Shown here: positions 8,452 to 22,084 of the stretch, one piece after another
How the letters are laid out: the number at the start of each line of letters is the position of its first letter
Position numbering within the stretch: position 1 is the stretch's first letter
Origin: Acidobacteriota bacterium
GTDB lineage: Bacteria; Acidobacteriota; Thermoanaerobaculia; Multivoradales; JAHEKO01
DNA: 33,566 nt
Assembly: GCA_029263375.1 (NCBI GenBank)
Contig: JAJCXP010000244.1
Span: 1 to 33,566, forward strand
Direction: 5' to 3'
Translations under genes and position numbers: made by a program
Notes under the pieces: generated by a model
What the model was told of the DNA's origin: nothing
The model's database searches: none
The model's input: only the letters and a program-made list of their open reading frames with translations

Positions 8452-9468
8452 TTGAACACCGTACACGTTCGCTACCCAGCGTCCGAAGGGCACATCGTCC
8501 TGCGCTCCGACATCGACTGGGAGATCGCTATCGAGCCGGTAGCGACCCTCGACGACGGCTCGAACATCGTCTTCGAACTGCCGCTCGATCGGCCGTTCAC
8601 CTACTTCAAGCCGGTGCTCCAGCGCGACGGCGAAGAGCACTGGTCCAACGGCAACAACTACCTGGCGCTCGCCGACGCCAGCAGGCCGCTCGATGTCTAT
8701 CCCTATTTTCTGGAGGACGCGCACTGCAGTGTCTGCGACCTGCGCCGGCTCGTGGACGCCTCGGGCGAGGACCATACCTACCGCGTCTTCTATCCGCCGG
8801 GCTACCACGAGAACACCTTGCGCCGGTACCCGGTGCTCTACATGCAGGACGGGCAGAACCTCTTCTTCTCCACCGAGGCGTTCCAGGGCGAGCACTGGCA
8901 TATCCGCGAGACCCTCGAAATCCTCGACGCCATGAACTTCCTGGAGCAGGCGATCGTGGTGGGCGTCTATCCGGTGGACCGGACGGTGGACTACACCCAG
9001 CCGGGCTACGAGAGCTACGGAAAGTTTCTGGTCGAGCAGCTCAAGCCCGAGATCGACGCCGGCTTCCGGACGATCGTCGACCCTGCCAGAACCGCCGTCA
9101 TGGGCTCCTCGCTGGGCGGCGTCGTCTCCTTCTATCTCGCCTGGAGCTACCCGGAGGTCTTCGGACTCGCGGCGTGCATGTCGAGTACCTTCGGCTGGCA
9201 GGACGATCTGCTCGAGCGAGTCGCGTCCGAGTCCAAGCCTGATATCCGTCTCTACCTCGACAGCGGCTGGCCCCGGGACAACTTCGAGGTGACGCGAAAC
9301 ATGCGCTCGCGGCTCGTTCGTGCCGGCTTCCGCGAAGGGAGCGACCTGCTCTATCTGGCGTTCCCGGAAGCGCTGCACAACGAGCGCTCCTGGGCCATGC
9401 GCGCCCACCTGCCGTTTCAACACTTCTTCGGCAGGCGACCCGTCGACGAGGAACCCCGAGGTGGTTGA
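8452..9468 (+). CDS. Esterase D/enterochelin-esterase-like alpha/beta hydrolase
   Basis: 338 aa from TTG. Residues 1-100 form an N-terminal Ig/CBM48-like beta domain (HIVLRSDIDWEIAIEP, FKPVLQRDGEEHW). Residues 110-330 are the catalytic alpha/beta fold of PF00756: YRVFYPPGYHENTLRRYPVLYMQDGQ at its start, the nucleophile elbow G-S-S-L-G-G with S220, the acid D270 in YLDSGW, and H309 in ALHNERSW. No signal peptide is visible, so it is probably cytoplasmic. Relatives hydrolyse carboxyl esters, including enterobactin and feruloyl esters; the substrate here is unknown. A DoxX-like gene follows 64 bp later on the same strand with its own ribosome-binding site. Confidence 0.87.
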   Translation: MNTVHVRYPASEGHIVLRSDIDWEIAIEPVATLDDGSNIVFELPLDRPFTYFKPVLQRDGEEHWSNGNNYLALADASRPLDVYPYFLEDAHCSVCDLRRLVDASGEDHTYRVFYPPGYHENTLRRYPVLYMQDGQNLFFSTEAFQGEHWHIRETLEILDAMNFLEQAIVVGVYPVDRTVDYTQPGYESYGKFLVEQLKPEIDAGFRTIVDPARTAVMGSSLGGVVSFYLAWSYPEVFGLAACMSSTFGWQDDLLERVASESKPDIRLYLDSGWPRDNFEVTRNMRSRLVRAGFREGSDLLYLAFPEALHNERSWAMRAHLPFQHFFGRRPVDEEPRGG

Positions 9469-9532
9469 AACCTCGGACGGCAGGCGCGCATCCAAGAGCA
9501 GATGCTCGTCAATTCGGGACTAGGAGGATCTG

Positions 9533-9943
9533 ATGCGGGAGCTTACGCGGACACAGAGAATCGTCAGCTGGATCGCGCAGATCGCAGTCGCCGCAATCCT
9601 GCTGCAGACCCTGGTCTTCAAGTTCACGGGCGCCGAAGAGTCGGTGTTCATCTTCCAGACCCTGGGTCTCGAGCCGTGGGGCCGTATCGGCTCGGGTATC
9701 GTCGAGCTGATCGCCGGCCTGGCGCTACTGGTGCCCGCCACCGCGGCGGTAGGCGCGCTCCTCGCCCTGGGCACGATCAGCGGCGCTCTCGTCAGTCACC
9801 TGACCTTGCTCGGTATCGAGGTCCAGGGCGACGGCGGGCTGCTGTTCGCGCTCGCCTGCCTCGTTTTCGCCGGCAGCGCTATCGTGCTCTGGTTGAGACG
9901 CCACTCCCTGCCCGTCGTGGGGAGTCGGCTCGGTCCGTCCTAG
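9533..9943 (+). CDS. DoxX-like integral membrane protein
   Basis: 136 aa; AGGAGG precedes the ATG. Four hydrophobic segments are visible at about residues 12-30, 52-72, 74-95 and 102-122. The first ends in LQTLVFKFTGAEES and the second begins with the IELIAGLALLVP-type pattern that marks DoxX/DoxD and MauE-like four-helix proteins. Family members are associated with thiol redox or quinone-linked processes, but no conserved cysteine pair is visible here. It is likely co-transcribed with the esterase gene. Confidence 0.78.
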   Translation: MRELTRTQRIVSWIAQIAVAAILLQTLVFKFTGAEESVFIFQTLGLEPWGRIGSGIVELIAGLALLVPATAAVGALLALGTISGALVSHLTLLGIEVQGDGGLLFALACLVFAGSAIVLWLRRHSLPVVGSRLGPS

Positions 9944-10070
9944 CGGCGCGGACTGCTAGACTGCGCGCGCGAACGCCCAGTTGCTGCCTGGTGGTATCTA
10001 GAGTGCTCGGCGTCTCGAGGACCCTGTTGTCCCGTGGGCGCGTGAACGAGAGCCGAGCAGGTGAGGGCCT

Positions 10071-16536
<6,466 letters not shown>

Positions 16537-16556
<20 letters not shown>

Positions 16557-18075
16557 GCAGCCGATCGTCCTGGTCGTCGACGACACACCGGCGAACCTGC
16601 AGCTGCTGGTTGATTACCTGCCGCAGCACGGGCTCAGAGTCCTGGTGGCACGTACCGGCGAACGAGCGCTCGAGCAGGTCCAGCACACCCGTCCCGACCT
16701 CATCCTGCTGGACGTGATGATGCCCGGCCTCAACGGCTTCGAGACCTGCCGGCAGCTCAAGGCCGATCCGATGACGCGCGACATCCCGGTCATCTTCATG
16801 ACCGCGCTCTCGGAGACCAGCGACAAGGTCCGCGGCTTCGAGGCCGGCGGGGTCGACTACGTCATCAAGCCGTTCAAGCACGAGGAGGTGCTCGCCCGCG
16901 TCATGACTCATCTGACGCTACGCGAGCTCCAGGCGGAGTTGGCCGAGGCGAACGAGCGCCTGGAGCAGCGGGTCGCCGAGCGCACCACCGAGCTCGAGCA
17001 GGCGCTGCGCGAGGTCGAGGATCTCAAGAACCGCTTGCAGGCCGAGAACGTCTACCTTCAGGAAGAGATCCGCCTCGAGCATCACAACTTCCGCGAGATC
17101 GTCGGTGGCAGCGCCGCGTTGCTCGACGTTCTCCGGCAGGTGGAGACGATCGCCCCATCCGACGCCACGGTTCTACTCCTGGGCGAGACCGGAACCGGCA
17201 AGGAGCTGTTCGCGCGGGCACTCCACGACCGCAGCCGGCGCCGCGATCGGCCGCTGGTCAAGGTGAACTGCACGGCGATCGCGGCCGGCCTGGTGGAGAG
17301 CGAACTGTTCGGCCACGTCAAGGGAGCGTTCACGGGGGCGACCCATCATCGGGTGGGACGATTCGAGCTCGCCGATGGCGGCACCATCTTTCTCGACGAG
17401 ATCGGTGAGCTGCCGCCGGAGGCGCAGGTGAAGCTCCTGCGGGTCCTGCAGGAGCGGGAGTTCGAGCCGGTCGGAAGCAGCAGGACCAAGAGCGTCGACG
17501 TGCGAGTGGTGGCGGCCACCAACCGCGACCTCGCGGCCGAAGTGCAAGCGGGCCGCTTCAGGTCCGATCTCTTCTATCGGCTCGAGGTGCTGCCGCTGGA
17601 ACTGCCGCCTCTGCGCGCGCGCTCCGAAGACATCCCCGCCCTGGTGGACTCCTTCGCAGAGCACTTCGCGCGCGATCTGGGTAAGCCGATTCCGCGAATC
17701 GACAGTGAGTCCATGGCTCGCCTCCAGAGCTACGACTGGCCCGGCAATGTTCGCGAGCTCCGGAACCTGATCGAACGCGCGATGGTCCTCGCCACCGGAC
17801 CAACTCTGGTGATCGGTGACCTCGCCCCAACGTCGTTCCGCGCCTCGACGGCCGAGCGCGAGACGGACCCGAGGGCCGTGCGGTCCTCGCCGAGCCTGGT
17901 GACGCTGGCCGACAACGAGCGTCGACACATCGAGGCCTCGCTACGTCTCACCGAGGGCGTGATCGAGGGGCCCGGCGGAGCCGCGAAGATTCTCGGCCTC
18001 CACCCCAACACGCTGCGCAGCCGGATGAAGAAGCTCGGCGTGCGCCGCGCCGGCAACGCGGCCGCCACGAAATAG
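16537..18075 (+). CDS. Receiver/sigma-54 AAA+ activator/Fis-HTH response regulator
   Basis: 512 aa. The receiver (about 8-125) has D59 in [14 protein letters not shown]. Residues about 130-175 are a long coiled coil containing [14 protein letters not shown]-type heptads, resembling the linker before a histidine kinase but here joining to an activator. The AAA+ core (about 190-415) carries GETGTGKE with K222, the GAFTGA loop at 263-268 that contacts sigma-54, FLDEIGEL, and the arginine-rich [18 protein letters not shown] segment. The C-terminus has a Fis-type HTH ([22 protein letters not shown]). It should activate sigma-54 promoters when phosphorylated, most likely by the preceding hybrid kinase, with which it overlaps by 20 nt. 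Its targets are not visible; no good -24/-12 site was found nearby. Confidence 0.94.
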
Positions 18076-18078
18076 AGC

Positions 18079-18126
18079 GGCTCCCACGATATATCGAGGC
18101 GTGAGCCGAGAAATATCGTGGGAGCC
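18079..18126. repeat. 14-bp perfect inverted repeat downstream of the sigma-54 activator
   Basis: GGCTCCCACGATAT (18079-18092) pairs perfectly with ATATCGTGGGAGCC (18113-18126) around a 20-nt loop that contains a short inner GGC/GCC stem. It begins 3 nt after the stop codon. There is no T-tract, so it is not a standard intrinsic terminator. It may be a transcript-stabilising hairpin, a Rho-linked end or a dyad operator. Confidence 0.6.
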
Positions 18127-18195
18127 GGTCCTCCCGGGCCTCTGAGAGACTCGCGTAAACCCTTCTCTGGCATCCACTTAGGAGGAGATATCGGA

Positions 18196-18300
18196 GTGCC
18201 GCTGATCCCGGCATCTTCGTTGCTCTATCTGAGTGCGACATGTTTCGCAGCTCGGCAAGAGAGGCCGGTCCCGGCTCACGCGTGTGAACCGAATCGATGA
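18196..18300 (+). CDS. Possible 34-aa leader peptide upstream of the ECF sigma gene
   Basis: A GTG at 18196 follows an excellent purine-rich Shine-Dalgarno (AGGAGGAGAT, 18180-18189) at normal spacing. The frame runs 34 codons to the TGA at 18298-18300 and stops 21 nt before the sigma-factor ATG. The peptide (opening VPLIPASSLLYLSATCF) is mildly hydrophobic and matches nothing I recognise. Without the strong ribosome-binding site it would not be called. It may be a translated leader or chance. Confidence 0.25.
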   Translation: MPLIPASSLLYLSATCFAARQERPVPAHACEPNR

Positions 18301-18321
18301 CACAGGAGAAGGAGGAACGCT

Positions 18322-19008
18322 ATGTTGATGATCGAAAGTTCACCCACAGCAGCCACCCTGAACGTGCCGATGCCACCCCCGCGCCACACCGAGTCGTGGC
18401 AGAGCGAGGACGCGCTGATCGAGGGTCTGCTGGCCCACGACGAAGAGAGCTACGAGGTCCTGGTGCGCCAGTACGGAGGCTCCATGCTGGCGGTGGCGCA
18501 GCGATTCTGCCGCTGCTCGGACGAGGCGCAGGACGTCTTGCAGGAGGCCCTACTGAGCGCTTTCCGAGGCATCCGGAAGTTCCGGCGTGGATCGCGACTC
18601 GGAACCTGGCTGCATCGCATCACGGTCAACGCCGCCCTGATGCGCCTCCGACGGGGTGCGTCGAGACCTGAGGTGCAGATCGACGAGCTGCAGCCGTTCT
18701 TCGACTCGGCCGGCCGCCACGCGGGACCCGTCCCATCTCTTCATCCCACCTCCGAGCGTCGTCTTCTGGAGAAGGAGACTCGCCGCTGGGTGCGCGCCTG
18801 CATCGATCGATTGCCCCAGACTCTGCGCACCGTGCTCATCCTGCGAGACATCGAAGAGCTCGATACCCTCCAGGTGGCCCAGCTGCTGGACGTGACGACC
18901 AATGCGGTCAAGATCCGCCTCCATCGGGCGCGGTTGGCCCTGGCCAAGATCTTCTCGGAAGAGCAGCAGGAATCGTCGTCGGTCTCCGCACGCTCGCGAG
19001 TGGCGTAA
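18322..19008 (+). CDS. ECF-type RNA polymerase sigma factor
   Basis: 228 aa, with GGAGG before the ATG. After a ~35-residue N-terminal extension, sigma region 2 covers about 45-118: YEVLVRQYGGSMLAVAQRF, DEAQDVLQEALLSAFRGIRKF and WLHRITVNAALMRLRR. A variable linker follows, and region 4 covers about 150-212 (CIDRLPQTLRTVLILRDIEEL, then the HTH LQVAQLLDVTTNAVKIRLHRARLAL). This is the RpoE-like/ECF plan, directing polymerase to a small regulon in response to a signal. The zinc-finger protein encoded 123 bp downstream is the probable anti-sigma partner. Confidence 0.94.
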   Translation: MLMIESSPTAATLNVPMPPPRHTESWQSEDALIEGLLAHDEESYEVLVRQYGGSMLAVAQRFCRCSDEAQDVLQEALLSAFRGIRKFRRGSRLGTWLHRITVNAALMRLRRGASRPEVQIDELQPFFDSAGRHAGPVPSLHPTSERRLLEKETRRWVRACIDRLPQTLRTVLILRDIEELDTLQVAQLLDVTTNAVKIRLHRARLALAKIFSEEQQESSSVSARSRVA

Positions 19009-19102
19009 ACGGCGCCGGGGCCTGGCGCTGACGAGCGCTCGACCTCCCGCCGCCGAACCGCCGGCCCCCCATCCGAGAATGGGTGCTCCCTCCTCGCCGC
19101 GC

Positions 19103-19108
19103 TAAAAT
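19103..19108 (+). promoter_or_regulatory. Candidate -10 element (GC-TAAAAT) before the anti-sigma gene
   Basis: TAAAAT preceded by GC stands out in GC-rich surroundings, 23 nt before the GTG at 19132. It would give a short leader containing the GAGAGG ribosome-binding site. It suggests the anti-sigma candidate can be transcribed separately from the sigma gene. No clear -35. Confidence 0.35.
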
Positions 19109-19131
19109 ACCGACGTACGAGAGGTGGACGA

Positions 19132-19371
19132 GTGACCTGCCGCGAGCTCTTCGAGTTGCTGATGGACTACCTGGAAGGCGCGCTGCCGCCACCACAGGTC
19201 GAGCTCGTGGAAGCCCACATCGCCGACTGCGACGACTGCCGGAGCTACATCGGCGCCTACCGCGAAGCCCGAGACCTGGTAGCGAGGACGATCCGCGCCG
19301 AGCAGCCTCCGGATCCGCCCGAGGAGCTCGTCCAGGCGATCCTCGAGTCGCGGCGGAAGAAGCCTCGATAG
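19132..19371 (+). CDS. Soluble zinc-finger (ZAS) anti-sigma factor candidate
   Basis: 79 aa from GTG with GAGAGG upstream. C3 near the N-terminus and H29-x3-C33-x2-C36 form the zf-HC2/ZAS zinc-binding signature, in a helical context (ELFELLMDYLEGALPPPQVELVEAHIADCDDC in segments). The tail (PDPPEELVQAILESRRKK) is charged and has no membrane span, so unlike RsiW/RskA-type proteins it would be cytoplasmic, as in ChrR- or RsrA-like redox/metal-responsive anti-sigma factors. Position directly after an ECF sigma gene makes binding to that sigma the natural inference. The sulfatase-TPR gene begins 34 bp later. Confidence 0.85.
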   Translation: MTCRELFELLMDYLEGALPPPQVELVEAHIADCDDCRSYIGAYREARDLVARTIRAEQPPDPPEELVQAILESRRKKPR

Positions 19372-19383
19372 CCACCCGACTCG

Positions 19384-19404
19384 GGGTGAGTGAAATACTC
19401 ACCC
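19384..19404. repeat. Palindrome abutting the sulfatase-TPR start codon
   Basis: GGGTGAGT (19384-19391) and ACTCACCC (19397-19404) are perfect inverted arms around GAAAT. The ATG at 19406 follows after a single G. The site occupies the place of a ribosome-binding site, and none is present. It could be an operator, or a hairpin that limits initiation. Confidence 0.55.
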
Positions 19405-19405
19405 G

Positions 19406-21820
19406 ATGAGCCACAGGCGTCGCCAGAGGCACGGGATTCCCAACCCTGCGACCGGTCGGGCCCTGGTGCTGGCAGCCGTCGTGCTCTCCATGATCGCGCT
19501 GGCGTGGGCAGCGATCCGGCTGCTCGGCGCTCTCGAGGCTTCCGATCCCGCGGAGCGCTGGACCGAGATCCTCGGCGACCGTGCGCCGAGCTCGCTCAAC
19601 GTCATCCTGGTGACGATCGACACCCTGCGCGCTGATCATCTCTCCTGCTACGGCGCCACCCAGGTGAGCACACCGGCGATCGATCGCCTGGCCGCCGAGG
19701 GCGTGCGCTTCTCGAACGTCGCTTCGACCGTGCCGTTCACCCTGCCGTCGCACAGCTCGATCATGACCGGCACCTATCCGCCCTTTCACGGGGTGCGCGA
19801 GAACGTCGGCTATGCGCTCGACGAGAGCTTGCCGACGCTGGCCGAGCGGCTCGGCGAGGGCGGCTGGACGACCGGCGGCTTCGTGAGCGCGTTCGTGCTC
19901 GACTCACGATGGGGGATCGCGCGCGGCTTCGAGACCTACTACGACGACTTCGAGCTCGACGGGGACGATTCTCACAACCTGGGCGCGGTTCAGCGTCCCG
20001 GTGCCGAGACCCTGAGCGAATCGTTACGCTGGCTTGACACCTCGACCGGCCGCTCGCCGTTCTTCCTCTGGCTCCACATCTTCGAGCCCCACGACCCGTA
20101 CACCCCGCCCGAGCCGTTCAAGTCGCGCTACGCCGGGCGGCCGTACGAGGGCGAGGTCGCCCACGCGGACTCGATCATCGGCGACCTGCGCACGGCGCTC
20201 GAGGAGCGCGGCCTGCTCGACTCGTCGCTGCTGGTCCTGACCGCTGACCATGGCGAGGCACTCGGCCAGCACGGCGAGGGCTTCCACGGCTTCTTCGTCT
20301 ACGACTCGACAGTGCGAGTGCCGCTGATCGTGCGCCTGCCGGGGGGTGGGCTCCGCGGCCGCGTGGTCGACGACGCGGTCAGCCACGTCGATCTGATGCC
20401 GACGATCCTCGAAGCCACCGCGCAGCCGTCGAGCGAGCCCGTCCAGGGGCGCTCCCTGCTGCCGCTCCTGATGGGTCTCGGGCCCGACGACCCGGCCACC
20501 GCCGCCCGCGAGACCTACAGCGAGTCGCTCTACCCGCTGCTCCACTACGGTTGGGCGCCGCTACGCACCCTGCGCACCGCGCGCTACAAGCTGATCGACG
20601 CGCCCCGACCGGAGCTCTACGACCTGGCCGAGGATCCGCGCGAAGAGCGGAACATCTTCCGGCGCGACCGCCAGCTCGCCCGCGAGCTCGAAGCCCGCTT
20701 GGACGATCTTCGTACCCGCATCGAGCGCACGAGCGAGAGCGACCGCACCGCGCCCGAGATCGATCCGGCGACCCTCGAGCAGCTGCGCGCCCTGGGCTAT
20801 GTCGGCGGCTTCGGCGGTGCCGGCGAGGACGAGGAAGGGAACCTCGAGCGGGCCGATCCCAAGGACCGAATCCAGCTCCACCAGATGGTCATGGCCGCCC
20901 AGAGCGAGCTCGGGCGCGGTGAACTCGACCAGGCCGAGACCCGGCTACGCCAGACCCTGGAGGTCGATCCCTCGGTGGTCGACGCTCACCAGATGCTGGG
21001 TGCGATCGAGATGCGCCGTGGCCGACCCGAGCTCGCGGCGAGCGCCTTCCAGGCGGCGCTCGACCTACGCGGCGATCATCCGGCGGCGCTCTTCGGACTG
21101 GCCGATGCCTACCGCCAGCTGGGTCGCTTCGAGGACGCCCTGCTCGGCTACGACCGGATCCTCGCCGACGACCCCGACCACGGCGGTGCCCTGGTCGCGA
21201 GCGCCAACGCCCTCGCCGAGCTCGGGCGCCTCGAGCAGGCGACCACGAGGCTCGAACAGGCAGCAGCGGCCACCGACGCCGGACCGATGGTGCTCAACCG
21301 GCTCGGCGAGCTGCAGGGGATCCAGGGACGGATCGAGGACGCCGCCGCCGCGTTCACCCGGGCGATCGAGAGCGACCGCGAGCGCGATGACCAGTTCGCT
21401 CAACCGCGCTTCAATCTCGCGGTCATCCGCGAGGAGGCCGGGCGCGTCGATGAGGCGATCGAGCTCTACGAAGCCGCCATCGAGCGCGGTCCACGCCACT
21501 ACCAGGCGCTGTTCAATCTCGGGCGACTGATGGGTGCTCGCGGCGATATCGATCGGCAGCAGGCGCTCTACGAGCGCGCGATCGAGGCCGAGCCGACGTT
21601 CGTCCGCGGCTACTACTTCCTGGGCAAGCTGCTGATGGATCGCGACGGCGATCTGGCGCGCGCCGAGGAGATCGTGCGCGCCGGCCTCGAGCGTGACGAG
21701 GACCACCGCGCCGGACCGCTGGGCTACTACCTGCTCGCCGACATCCTCAACCGGAGCGGGCGCACCGCCGAGGCGCAGCGCGCCGTCGACCGCGGCAGGC
21801 AGATCGAGCGCGGCAGCTAG
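19406..21820 (+). CDS. Membrane-anchored sulfatase-fold protein fused to TPR repeats
   Basis: 804 aa. Residues about 18-42 are an N-terminal membrane anchor or uncleaved signal (LVLAAVVLSMIALAWAAIRLLG). Residues 62 to about 440 have the alkaline-phosphatase/sulfatase fold: metal motif D72-TLRAD, HIFEPHDPYTPP, and LTADHGEALGQHGEGFHG. At the nucleophile position the sequence is T112-L-P-S-H instead of C/S-x-P-x-R, so formylglycine maturation is not possible; a Thr nucleophile occurs in phospho-transferring members of the superfamily. Residues about 490-800 are six or more TPRs (ADAYRQLGRFEDALLGYDRIL and similar). It is probably anchored facing the periplasm. The substrate is unknown; the gene follows the sigma/anti-sigma genes and may belong to their regulon. 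Confidence 0.9.
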   Translation: MSHRRRQRHGIPNPATGRALVLAAVVLSMIALAWAAIRLLGALEASDPAERWTEILGDRAPSSLNVILVTIDTLRADHLSCYGATQVSTPAIDRLAAEGVRFSNVASTVPFTLPSHSSIMTGTYPPFHGVRENVGYALDESLPTLAERLGEGGWTTGGFVSAFVLDSRWGIARGFETYYDDFELDGDDSHNLGAVQRPGAETLSESLRWLDTSTGRSPFFLWLHIFEPHDPYTPPEPFKSRYAGRPYEGEVAHADSIIGDLRTALEERGLLDSSLLVLTADHGEALGQHGEGFHGFFVYDSTVRVPLIVRLPGGGLRGRVVDDAVSHVDLMPTILEATAQPSSEPVQGRSLLPLLMGLGPDDPATAARETYSESLYPLLHYGWAPLRTLRTARYKLIDAPRPELYDLAEDPREERNIFRRDRQLARELEARLDDLRTRIERTSESDRTAPEIDPATLEQLRALGYVGGFGGAGEDEEGNLERADPKDRIQLHQMVMAAQSELGRGELDQAETRLRQTLEVDPSVVDAHQMLGAIEMRRGRPELAASAFQAALDLRGDHPAALFGLADAYRQLGRFEDALLGYDRILADDPDHGGALVASANALAELGRLEQATTRLEQAAAATDAGPMVLNRLGELQGIQGRIEDAAAAFTRAIESDRERDDQFAQPRFNLAVIREEAGRVDEAIELYEAAIERGPRHYQALFNLGRLMGARGDIDRQQALYERAIEAEPTFVRGYYFLGKLLMDRDGDLARAEEIVRAGLERDEDHRAGPLGYYLLADILNRSGRTAEAQRAVDRGRQIERGS

Positions 21821-22084
21821 CCCGCCCTTCTCGCCCCGTCGCCACTCGAGGCTGTGAGGAGGTAGGGCTAGATCTCTCAGACACCTCGACCGATGGCGGG
21901 ACTCGAGTACACCAGGGACCGTGGAGCCTGACCGACCTGTCCTACCTGGACCCGCCGAAGCCCGCCGGCGCACCGGGAGGATCCGGCGTGTAGCCGGTCG
22001 CATCGGAGTACCCGGTCGCGAGGCCGCCTGGCAGATCGGAATGGCTGCGGGCAAGGTTGTGAACAGTAGGCGAGCCTGCGGGGA
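21821..22084. other. Convergent intergenic spacer without a recognisable gene
   Basis: 264 bp between the convergent ends of the sulfatase-TPR and metalloprotease genes. It contains GC-rich short dyads around 21950-21995 but no T-tract terminator, tRNA or credible coding frame. I see nothing else in it. Confidence 0.6.

Noticed and set aside
18168-18182. Possible sigma-54 promoter (TGGCA followed by TTAGG) before the ECF sigma gene
   Set aside because: The -24 half resembles TGGCA, but the obligatory GC of the -12 element is GG here, so the match is insufficient.
21945-22000. Segment (GAAGCCCGCCGG and TGTAGCCGG) faintly recalling a second GEMM riboswitch
   Set aside because: The AGGGCA and GCAAAGCC elements are missing and it lies between convergent gene ends, not before a gene.
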